From positions 1 to 42,097 of the forward strand of contig CANFSO010000008.1 of NCBI GenBank assembly GCA_947449895.1: a DNA stretch of 42,097 bases, given 5' to 3'. The DNA comes from Comamonadaceae bacterium. Its GTDB lineage: Bacteria; Pseudomonadota; Gammaproteobacteria; Burkholderiales; Burkholderiaceae_C. The notes beneath the pieces are model-generated. The model worked only from the letters and a program-made list of their open reading frames with translations, was not told the DNA's origin and ran no database searches. Made by a program: the position numbers and the translations under genes. Shown one piece after another: positions 17,249 through 24,561 of this stretch. The number at the start of each line of letters is the position of its first letter. The first letter of the stretch is position 1.

Positions 17249-18226
17249 TTAGCGCAGCGCCACAGAAGCTGCTTCGAGCTTTAACCGGAGTGCCGGCAGC
17301 GCAGCGAGCATGGCCGCTCTACCCGCCTCAATGGCTTTCAGTCGGGCGGAAAAATCAGCGCTTTTGAGTCCGACCAGCGAGGGCCTGATGATGATGTCTG
17401 CGTCTCTGAGTTCGTGCTGGTTGATGCTTCTGCCCATGATCGAAAAAGTCTGCAGCAAAATTTGCAAGGTATCGTTGGCGTTGTTGTCTTCGGGCACTGT
17501 CGAAATGTCAACCGCAATCACCAGCTCCGCCCCCATTTGTCGGGCAAAACGCACCGGCACCGGCGCCACCAAGCCGCCATCAACGTAATCACGGCCACTG
17601 ATTCGAACCGGCACAAAAACGCCTGGGACGGCGCTTGACGCTCGCACAGCCGTGCCCGTGTCACCGCGCCGAAACAGCATGGCTTGGCCGTTGCCAAGGT
17701 CGGTCGCCACCACGCCCAGCGGAATAGTCATTTGGTCGATCAACCTACCGCCCACCGCCTCATTCACATAGCGGCCCAGCGCGTCGCCGCGAAACATACC
17801 GCGCCCGACCAAGGGCAGCATCCAGTCAGTGATAGCGACTTCATCAATGGCCAAGGCGGCTTTTTGCAATTCAGCGCTGGATTTGCCGCTGGCATACAGT
17901 GCCGCGACCAAGCTGCCGGCCGACGTACCCACGATGTAGGAAGGACGCAAGCCGGCTTCTTCCAGCACGGCGATGACGCCAACGTGCGCAAAGCCCTTGG
18001 CTGCACCACCGCCCAGCGCCAAGCCGATACGCGGCATACGCTTGGCGACGACGGGTGACGCCTCTGGCAATGCTGGCGCGCCACCCAAACCGGCACAGCC
18101 CGCCAGCAACAGCATGGCGCCAACAACAGCGCCACCAAGCAAACTGCGCAGAACGACTTCTATCTTAAGAGTAGCGTTTGCAGGCAAAGCATCAGGGCGC
18201 ACACGCTCTGCGCAAATGGACTGCAT
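17249..18226 (-). CDS. Patatin-like phospholipase lipoprotein
   Basis: This 325-aa protein is a serine acyl hydrolase. LALGGGAAKGFAHVGV near residue 70 is the oxyanion loop, GTSAG at 100-104 holds the nucleophile Ser102, and DYVDGGLVAPVP supplies the catalytic Asp. Upstream, a hydrophobic stretch ends in LLAGC (Cys44), a lipobox, so the mature protein is probably membrane-anchored in the periplasm. It resembles the RssA-like patatins. The start is uncertain. The ATG at 18226 has GGAA upstream and leaves the neighbour's promoter free; ATGs further up would overlap the Fur-like site. The n-region before the lipobox is long, so a later non-ATG start is possible. Confidence 0.85.
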   Translation of the reverse strand: MQSICAERVRPDALPANATLKIEVVLRSLLGGAVVGAMLLLAGCAGLGGAPALPEASPVVAKRMPRIGLALGGGAAKGFAHVGVIAVLEEAGLRPSYIVGTSAGSLVAALYASGKSSAELQKAALAIDEVAITDWMLPLVGRGMFRGDALGRYVNEAVGGRLIDQMTIPLGVVATDLGNGQAMLFRRGDTGTAVRASSAVPGVFVPVRISGRDYVDGGLVAPVPVRFARQMGAELVIAVDISTVPEDNNANDTLQILLQTFSIMGRSINQHELRDADIIIRPSLVGLKSADFSARLKAIEAGRAAMLAALPALRLKLEAASVALR

Positions 18227-18282
18227 TGGTTCCAGAATCGAGCACATTAACCCTAGGCCAGCGCTTTCCCTTTTGGGGTTAT

Positions 18283-18297
18283 TGAGAATTATTCGCG
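18283..18297. promoter_or_regulatory. Fur-box-like site
   Basis: TGAGAATTATTCGCG matches the left half and centre of the Fur 7-1-7 consensus (TGATAAT-n-ATTATCA), with a poor right half. It lies 45-60 bases before the ATG of the iron-binding protein gene, where a Fur operator would be expected. Confidence 0.45.
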
Positions 18298-18342
18298 TTT
18301 GCATTAAACTAAATTCCATCGCAACTTTCTCACATCAAACCC

Positions 18343-19392
18343 ATGCCTAAAAAACAGATCCTTGCCTGCCTTGTCACCGCCGCCCTGCTGAGCGTCACGG
18401 GCAGCGTTGTAGCTCAAGAGCAAGTGCTGAACCTGTATTCTGCCCGTCACTACCAAACAGATGAGGCGCTTTACGGGAATTTCACCAAAGCCACCGGCAT
18501 CAAGATCAACCGTGTCGATGCCGATGACGCCGGTATCCTGGCACGCTTGAAGGCCGAGGGCGCTGCCTCGCCAGCGGATGTCGTCTTGCTGGTCGATGCC
18601 GCCCGGCTCGGCAAAGCCGACATGGACGGACTGTTTCGCCCCATCAAATCTGCCGTGTTGGAGGCAGCGATTCCAGCCCAGCTGCGCGCCAAGCCGAGCG
18701 CCGACGGCACCACTTGGTTCGGCTTTTCCACCCGCGCCCGCATCATCGTGTACAACAAAATGCGGGTCAAAAAGGCCGACGTCGACACCTATGAAGCGCT
18801 GGCAGACCCCAAAAACAAAGGCTTGCTGTGCACCCGCTCAGGCGCGCACCCTTACAACCTGTCACTCTTCGGCGCTGTCACCGAGCACCTCGGCGAAGTC
18901 AAAACAGAGGCGTGGCTGAAAGGCTTGGTCGCCAACATGGCACGTGCCCCCAAAGGTGGCGACACCGACCAAATCAAGGGGGTGGCCAGCGGCGAGTGCG
19001 GCGTGGCCTTGACCAACAGCTATTACTTGGCGCGCATGATGCGCTCGACAGACCCTGAAGACAAGGCCATCGTCGAGAAAATCGGCGTGGTCTTTCCGAA
19101 CCAGCAAACTTGGGGCACGCACGTCAACGTGGCCGGCGCAGGTGTGGCCAAAAGCGCCAAAAACCTCGCTAATGCGGTGAAGTTCATGGAATACCTGGCC
19201 AGCCCGGCCGCGCAAAACTACTTTGCCGACGGCAACAACGAATGGCCAGCCGTGGCCAGCGTAAAAGTCAACAACCCAGCCTTGCAAGCCATGACCGGCG
19301 GCAGTTTCAAGTCAGAAACCATTCCGATCAGCGCCGTGGCCAACAACCAGACCAAGGTGCAGCAAATGCTGGACCGCGTCGGTTACAAATAA
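18343..19392 (+). CDS. Ferric-iron ABC transporter substrate-binding protein
   Basis: This 349-aa periplasmic protein has a signal peptide (residues 1-24, cleavage after SVVA). The mature start QEQVLNLYSARHYQTDEALY and the later GECGVALTNSYYLARM, with adjacent tyrosines that serve as iron ligands in the family, place it with FutA/IdiA/FbpA-type Fe(III) binding proteins. It would deliver iron to an inner-membrane permease, but no permease or ATPase gene is adjacent, so partners must be encoded elsewhere. A Fur-box-like site lies upstream, which fits expression under iron limitation. Confidence 0.92.
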   Translation: MPKKQILACLVTAALLSVTGSVVAQEQVLNLYSARHYQTDEALYGNFTKATGIKINRVDADDAGILARLKAEGAASPADVVLLVDAARLGKADMDGLFRPIKSAVLEAAIPAQLRAKPSADGTTWFGFSTRARIIVYNKMRVKKADVDTYEALADPKNKGLLCTRSGAHPYNLSLFGAVTEHLGEVKTEAWLKGLVANMARAPKGGDTDQIKGVASGECGVALTNSYYLARMMRSTDPEDKAIVEKIGVVFPNQQTWGTHVNVAGAGVAKSAKNLANAVKFMEYLASPAAQNYFADGNNEWPAVASVKVNNPALQAMTGGSFKSETIPISAVANNQTKVQQMLDRVGYK

Positions 19393-19421
19393 GGAATTGG
19401 GCTCAGCCGATGCGTGATAAT

Positions 19422-19445
19422 TGACTTGACGTAAACGTCAAGTCA
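19422..19445. promoter_or_regulatory. Perfect palindrome, LiuR/MerR-type operator candidate
   Basis: TGACTTGACGT-AA-ACGTCAAGTCA has two 11-base arms that match exactly around a 2-base centre. The core TTGACGTAAACGTCAA resembles the operators of the MerR-family regulator LiuR, which controls branched-chain amino acid and acyl-CoA degradation genes in proteobacteria. It lies 53 bases before the ATG of the short-chain dehydrogenase gene. No T-run follows, so it is not a terminator. Confidence 0.5.
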
Positions 19446-19498
19446 GGTCCATCAAGGCGTCTGGCTTTTCATTCCCTCTCACCCCTTTAGGATCACTC

Positions 19499-20257
19499 AT
19501 GGACATCGCAGGCAAGGTTTTCATCGTCACAGGCGGCGCATCAGGACTCGGCGAGGGCACAGCACGCATGCTGGCCGCCAACGGCGCCACGGTGGTGATT
19601 GCCGACATGCAAACTGAAAAAGGCGAAGCCATCGCCAAAGACATCGGCGGTGCGTTTGTGCGCTGCGATGTGAGCCAAGAAGCTGACGGCCAAGCCGTCG
19701 TCGCCAAAGCTGTGTCGCTCGGCAAGCTGATGGGCCTGATCAATTGCGCCGGCATTGCACCGGCCGAAAAAACCGTCGGTAAAAACGGCGCGCATTCGCT
19801 GGCCTTGTTCAGCAAAACCATCACGGTCAACCTGATTGGCAGCTTCAACATGATTCGCTTGGCGGCTGAAGCCATGAGCCAGAACGAACCAGAGTCAACC
19901 GGCGAGCGCGGCGTGATGATCTCGACCGCATCGGTTGCCGCCTACGACGGCCAAATTGGCCAAGCTGCGTACAGCGCGTCCAAAGGCGGCGTGGTCGGCA
20001 TGACCTTGCCGATTGCCCGTGACTTGGCGCGCAACGGCATCCGCAACATGACCATCGCCCCCGGCATTTTTGGCACGCCGATGATGTTCGGCATGCCGCA
20101 AGAAGTGCAAGACTCGTTGGCCGCCAGCGTGCCCTTTCCTTCGCGCCTAGGCACACCACAAGACTACGCCAAGCTGGCCCGTCACATCATTGAAAACGAG
20201 ATGCTCAACGGCGAAGTGATTCGTCTGGATGGCGCCATCCGCCTGGCACCGCGTTAA
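19499..20257 (+). CDS. Short-chain dehydrogenase, 3-hydroxyacyl-CoA dehydrogenase type II-like
   Basis: This 252-aa NAD-dependent oxidoreductase has the cofactor motif TGGASGLG at residues 11-18, INCAG near 81, the catalytic Ser in [11 protein letters not shown], and YSASK with Tyr158 and Lys162. The overall sequence, including [14 protein letters not shown] and the closing [15 protein letters not shown], resembles human HSD17B10 and bacterial 2-methyl-3-hydroxybutyryl-CoA or 3-hydroxyacyl-CoA dehydrogenases. It would act in fatty acid or isoleucine degradation. The palindrome upstream supports that role. It is followed by a gamma-glutamyltransferase gene with 32 bp between. Confidence 0.9.
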   Translation: MDIAGKVFIVTGGASGLGEGTARMLAANGATVVIADMQTEKGEAIAKDIGGAFVRCDVSQEADGQAVVAKAVSLGKLMGLINCAGIAPAEKTVGKNGAHSLALFSKTITVNLIGSFNMIRLAAEAMSQNEPESTGERGVMISTASVAAYDGQIGQAAYSASKGGVVGMTLPIARDLARNGIRNMTIAPGIFGTPMMFGMPQEVQDSLAASVPFPSRLGTPQDYAKLARHIIENEMLNGEVIRLDGAIRLAPR

Positions 20258-20289
20258 GACTCTCTGTCGCCACTCTGCCACTGAACCAT

Positions 20290-22092
20290 TTGACATCGCC
20301 TGTGAAGTTTCTGGTCGCAGCGGGGCTAACTGCCCTGCTTGCGGCCTGTGCAGCATCACCTACAGCACAAGACGAGATTCAAACCGCGCCCCTGCAACCG
20401 GAAGAGGCGTCGGGCTACACCGACAAACCCGGCTGGGCGACCCAGCACTTTGCCGTGGCAGCGGCCCATCCGTTGGCCACCGACGCGGGTTACAACATCC
20501 TCAACGCCGGTGGCTCAGCAGTCGACGCCGCCATCGCAGTGCAAATGGTGCTGAGTCTGGTCGAGCCGCAATCGAGCGGCATCGGCGGCGGTTCTTTCTT
20601 GTTGCATCACGATGGCCAGCGCATGATCACTGAGGCCTTTGACGGTCGCGAGACGGCTCCGGCCGCAGCCAACGAGACGCTTTTTTTGAACACCGCAGGC
20701 AAGCCGCTGGGTTTTTATGAAGGTGTTGTCGGTGGCCGCGCCGTCGGTGTGCCGGGCACCGTGCAGATGCTGGAAGCAGCACACCGCCAGCACGGCAAAC
20801 TGCCGTGGGCGCAACTTTTCGCTCCCGCGATTGCGCTTGCAGAGCAAGGTTTCAAAGTGAGTGAACGCCTGCACAGCTTGCTGGTCAGCGACGTGCACCT
20901 TCAAAAAGACCCCGTCGCCGCAGCGTATTTTTATGACACTGCTGGCCAGCCTTGGCCTGTCGGTCACTTGCTGAAAAACCCTGAACTGGCGAGCGTTTTC
21001 AAGCGTATCGCCAACGAGGGATCAAAAGCATTGATGACCGGCGACATTGCCCAAGCCATCGTCGACAAAGTCCGGCAGCACCCGACGAATCCCGGGCAAC
21101 TGGCGCTGGCAGACTTGGCAGGTTACCGAGCGATTCAACGTCAACCGCTGTGCCACGACTATCGGGCAGTCGCCCGCGATTACCGCATCTGCGGTATGCC
21201 ACCGCCCAGTTCCGGCGCCATCGCCGTTGGCCAAATCTTGGGGCTTCTGGCCCACACCCCAGCCGCAGCCATACCGTTGATGAACAGCTTACCAGACGCG
21301 CGCTGGCTGCACCTTTACACCGAAGCCTCGCGACTGGCCTTCGCCGACCGCGACCAATACATCGCCGACCCGGACTTTGTGCAAGCGCCCGGTGGCAGCT
21401 GGATGAGCCTGCTCGAGCCTCGCTACTTGGCTGATCGGGCGCGGCTGATCGGCCCAGTGCGAATGACAACGGTGCTGGCCGGCACGCCAGGCGCGGTCAA
21501 AACAAGTTACGCACCCATGCCTGAGCAGCCCGAACACGGCACCAGCCACATCAGCATCGTCGATGCCTATGGCAATGCGCTGGCGATGACCAGCAGCATC
21601 GAAAACGCGTTTGGCTCGCGCCAGATGGTCCAAGGTTTTCTGCTCAACAACGAGCTCACCGACTTCAGCTTCACACCCAGTGACGCCCAAGGCCGACCGA
21701 TTGCCAACCGGGTCGAGCCGGGTAAGCGACCGCGCTCGTCGATGGCGCCCACACTGGTGTTTGACAAGCCGACGGGGGAGTTGCTGATGAGCGGCGGCAG
21801 TCCGGGTGGCGCATTTATCATTCATTACGCTGCCAAGCTGCTGTACGGCACGCTCAACTGGGAGTTGGATGCGCAGCAGGCCATCAACTTGCCCAACTTT
21901 GCCAACCTCAACGGCTTAACGCTGCTGGAAGCCAAGCGTTTTCCGGCCACCACCGTTGAATCGATGAAACGAACGGGCGCACAGGTTCGCGAAGTACCCA
22001 TGACCAGCGGTTTGCAAGCCATTCAGAAAACCCCGTCTGGCTGGTTTGGTGGGGCCGACCCGCGCCGCGAAGGCGTCGTTCAAGGCGACTGA
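20290..22092 (+). CDS. ggt: Gamma-glutamyltransferase, predicted lipoprotein
   Basis: This 600-aa enzyme cleaves the gamma-glutamyl bond of glutathione and transfers it to water or an acceptor. HPLATDAGYNILNAGGSAVDAAIA and EPQSSGIGGGSFLLHHDG are the large-subunit motifs. Autocleavage should occur before Thr418 in EHGTSHISIVD, giving a small subunit with NELTDFSF and the Gly-rich MSGGSPGGAFI. The N-terminus ends in LLAAC (Cys20), a lipobox, so it is probably anchored in the periplasm rather than soluble as in E. coli. No ATG is available: TTG at 20290 or GTG at 20302 is the likely start. Confidence 0.92.
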   Translation: MTSPVKFLVAAGLTALLAACAASPTAQDEIQTAPLQPEEASGYTDKPGWATQHFAVAAAHPLATDAGYNILNAGGSAVDAAIAVQMVLSLVEPQSSGIGGGSFLLHHDGQRMITEAFDGRETAPAAANETLFLNTAGKPLGFYEGVVGGRAVGVPGTVQMLEAAHRQHGKLPWAQLFAPAIALAEQGFKVSERLHSLLVSDVHLQKDPVAAAYFYDTAGQPWPVGHLLKNPELASVFKRIANEGSKALMTGDIAQAIVDKVRQHPTNPGQLALADLAGYRAIQRQPLCHDYRAVARDYRICGMPPPSSGAIAVGQILGLLAHTPAAAIPLMNSLPDARWLHLYTEASRLAFADRDQYIADPDFVQAPGGSWMSLLEPRYLADRARLIGPVRMTTVLAGTPGAVKTSYAPMPEQPEHGTSHISIVDAYGNALAMTSSIENAFGSRQMVQGFLLNNELTDFSFTPSDAQGRPIANRVEPGKRPRSSMAPTLVFDKPTGELLMSGGSPGGAFIIHYAAKLLYGTLNWELDAQQAINLPNFANLNGLTLLEAKRFPATTVESMKRTGAQVREVPMTSGLQAIQKTPSGWFGGADPRREGVVQGD

Positions 22093-22156
22093 CCAGCCGC
22101 CGATCAACCGACGTTTCAAGGCTTGCGATTAAAATCATCCCTCGACTTTTGCACCC

Positions 22157-24220
22157 ATGGCCATCCCACAATCATTCATCCAAGAGCTCCTGTCCCGCAC
22201 TGACGTGGTGGACATCGTTGGGCGCTACGTTCAGCTGAAAAAGGGTGGCGCCAATTTCATGGGGCTGTGCCCCTTCCACGGCGAAAAGTCGCCCTCCTTC
22301 TCCGTCAGCCCGGCCAAGCAGTTCTATCACTGCTTTGGTTGCGGCAAAAATGGCAACGCCATCAGCTTCTTGATGGAGCATGCCGGCATGACCTTCGTCG
22401 AAGCGGTTAAAGACTTGGCGCAGCAATACGGCTTGCAGGTGCCTGAAGACGACGTCAGCCCGCAAGACCGGGCTCGGGCCGCACAGGTCCGCGAGCAGCA
22501 AGCCACACTCACCAGCGTGCTCGAAAAAGCCGCCACGGCCTACGCTAAGCAATTGAAAATCTCACCGCGCGCCGTCGATTACTTCAAAGGACGCGGTTTG
22601 TCGGGCGACATCGCCAAAACCTTTGGCCTCGGCTACGCCCCCGAAGGCTGGCGCAGTTTGGCGAGTATTTTTGCCGACTACAACGACCCATTGTTGGTCG
22701 ACAGTGGCCTCGTCATCACCGGTGAGCCGGGTGAAGAAAATCAGGCCGGCGAAGCCAAACGCTACGACCGTTTTCGAGATCGGGTCATGTTCCCGATCCG
22801 CAACGTCAAGGGAGAATGCATTGGCTTTGGCGGCCGCGTGCTCGGCGACGACAAACCCAAATACCTGAACTCGCCAGAGACGCCCGTGTTCAGCAAAGGG
22901 CGCGAACTCTACGGCCTGTTTGAAGCCCGCACCGCCTTGCGCGAACACGGCTACGCCTTGGTAACAGAAGGCTATATGGATGTCGTGGCGCTGGCCCAGC
23001 TCGGCTTCGCCAACACCGTGGCCACGCTGGGCACCGCCTGCACCGCCGACCACATCCAAAAACTATTTCGCTTCACCGACGCCGTGGTCTTCAGTTTTGA
23101 CGGTGACAGCGCCGGGCGCCGCGCCGCCCGCAAAGCGCTAGAGGCCGCCCTGCCGTTTGCCAGCGATGTGCGCAGCGTGAAGTTTCTGTTTTTGCCGGCC
23201 GAACACGATCCCGACAGCTACATCCGCGAGCACGGCCAAGAAGGTTTTGCCACCATGGTCAAGCAGGCCGTGCCGCTCAGCCGCTTCATGATCGAAGCCG
23301 CCAGCGACGCCTGCGACATGAGCACCGCCGAAGGGCGCGCCCACATGGCCAGCAATGCGCGCGTGCTGTGGAGCTTGCTGCCCGACGGCGCACTGAAGCG
23401 CCAGTTGCTGGCCGAGATCGCCGACCAAGTGCAAATCGACAGCCGTGAATTGTTGCAACTCTGGCAGCCTGCCGCACCCTACAAAAGCGGCTCGCGCAAT
23501 CCCAACGCCAGCGGCAAAAGCTTCAAAGCCGGCGCTAAAAATGCCGGCGACCGCACCCCGCAACCTGAAGCGCCAGACTACAGCTATGCGTATGGTCCAG
23601 CAGGCGATGACGCCGACTACAACAGCTCCGAGCCCGACTCGTATGGCTCGAACGACTCACACGGCTCCAGCAGTCCCAGCAACTCGACATTCAAACCTTC
23701 TGACGGGCAATTTTCCAACCGCTTCCCCAGCAAAAAAGGCAGCGCATCAGGCACTTACAGCAACTATGGCGAGCGGGCTTCAGCAGCACGCCCTCGCCGG
23801 ATAGCCGGCCGCATTTTGTCGGCCAGCCGTGAAGACCGCGTACTGCGCGCCTTGCTGACCGAGTCCCAAGCGTGGGACAAACTCAACCACGACGAGCACG
23901 CTTTACTCTCCGGCTTGCCCGCACCACACGGCCCGCTCTTCATCTGGCTTGAAAGCCAGTTGCACGAGCATGGGCCGCAGCCTTGGGCCGCGCTGCGTGA
24001 AGGTTTGCGCGAGCATGCCCATGAGAACTACGCGCTCAACCAACTGGCGCAAATTCCGGAAGGCATCGAGTCCGATTGGAGCGAGGTGCGCAGCATTCTG
24101 GACCAGTTGAGCCGGCTGGCGCGGCAAGTTGAAATGCAGGACTTGGCCCTGCGCGCCAACACCGACCCAGCGGCCTTGGCGCGTTATCGCGAACTCTCCG
24201 CCCTGCAAAAACCCGTCTAA
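22157..24220 (+). CDS. dnaG: DNA primase
   Basis: This 687-aa enzyme makes RNA primers at the replication fork. It has a CHC2 zinc-binding domain (Cys38, His41, Cys59, Cys62). The catalytic core holds the TOPRIM motifs VTEGYMDVVAL and FSFDGDSAGRRAA. A C-terminal DnaB-binding region begins at about residue 545. A Ser/Asn/Gly/Pro-rich linker at about 440-535 joins core to C-terminus and makes the protein longer than the E. coli enzyme (581 aa). The ATG at 22157 gives the family N-terminus IPQSFIQELLSRTDVVDIV. It is followed by rpoD, as in the classic rpsU-dnaG-rpoD operon; rpsU is not upstream here. Confidence 0.97.
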   Translation: MAIPQSFIQELLSRTDVVDIVGRYVQLKKGGANFMGLCPFHGEKSPSFSVSPAKQFYHCFGCGKNGNAISFLMEHAGMTFVEAVKDLAQQYGLQVPEDDVSPQDRARAAQVREQQATLTSVLEKAATAYAKQLKISPRAVDYFKGRGLSGDIAKTFGLGYAPEGWRSLASIFADYNDPLLVDSGLVITGEPGEENQAGEAKRYDRFRDRVMFPIRNVKGECIGFGGRVLGDDKPKYLNSPETPVFSKGRELYGLFEARTALREHGYALVTEGYMDVVALAQLGFANTVATLGTACTADHIQKLFRFTDAVVFSFDGDSAGRRAARKALEAALPFASDVRSVKFLFLPAEHDPDSYIREHGQEGFATMVKQAVPLSRFMIEAASDACDMSTAEGRAHMASNARVLWSLLPDGALKRQLLAEIADQVQIDSRELLQLWQPAAPYKSGSRNPNASGKSFKAGAKNAGDRTPQPEAPDYSYAYGPAGDDADYNSSEPDSYGSNDSHGSSSPSNSTFKPSDGQFSNRFPSKKGSASGTYSNYGERASAARPRRIAGRILSASREDRVLRALLTESQAWDKLNHDEHALLSGLPAPHGPLFIWLESQLHEHGPQPWAALREGLREHAHENYALNQLAQIPEGIESDWSEVRSILDQLSRLARQVEMQDLALRANTDPAALARYRELSALQKPV

Positions 24221-24280
24221 AGACATGGTTTCGAGGGACTTGAAGGTGCCTCAAAAATAAGCATCTGGGTATAATCCAAT

Positions 24281-24440
24281 ACTTACGCTATGGCAAGCGC
24301 GACAGCAGCACCTCCGGCACCGGCTCCCCGCACAACGGGACCTCTTTGGTACAGAGCCATTTTTCCCGCAAGGACTGCATCCCAAATGTTCGCCCAAACA
24401 ACTTGCCACCATGCCCAGCCATCCGGTTTGGGCATTTTTT
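24281..24440 (+). ncRNA. Candidate structured leader or small RNA ahead of rpoD
   Basis: From the expected transcript start the RNA can fold into CCCG-cacaa-CGGG (24327-24339) and CTCT/AGAG (24342-24356) hairpins enclosed by GGCTC/GAGCC (24322-24326 with 24354-24358; alternative to part of the second hairpin). It ends in ATGCCCA/TGGGCAT (24411-24434) followed by six T. That last hairpin looks like an intrinsic terminator 120 bases before rpoD. The RNA could be a free small RNA or an attenuated leader. No known RNA family was recognised. Confidence 0.35.
24411..24440 (+). terminator. Terminator-like hairpin within the rpoD leader
   Basis: The stem ATGCCCA/TGGGCAT, with inner GCC/GGT pairs, is followed by TTTTTT. 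It could end transcripts leaving dnaG or those starting at 24281, or act as an attenuator. Confidence 0.55.
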
Positions 24441-24561
24441 GCGCCCGCATGGATTTCTGCTCAGTTTCAACGCATCTTTGCTGATGTGGCGGAACTTTGT
24501 GCAAAGTCTGTCGTCAGGCGCTTTGTTGTGAAAAAGTTTTTAAAGACACCTGGAGCTCGCC

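Larger units (their letters stand above)
24221..24561 (+). promoter_or_regulatory. dnaG-rpoD intergenic region with promoter and long leader
   Basis: This 341-bp stretch has no supported gene. TATAAT at 24270-24275 is a perfect -10 box with no good -35 at 17 bp. CTTGAA at 24239-24244, then 15 bases, then AGCATCT partly fits the heat-shock sigma32 consensus, and rpoD is heat-inducible in E. coli. Transcription from here would give a leader of about 280 bases ahead of the rpoD ATG. The GGAG ribosome-binding site is at 24552-24555. Confidence 0.5.
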
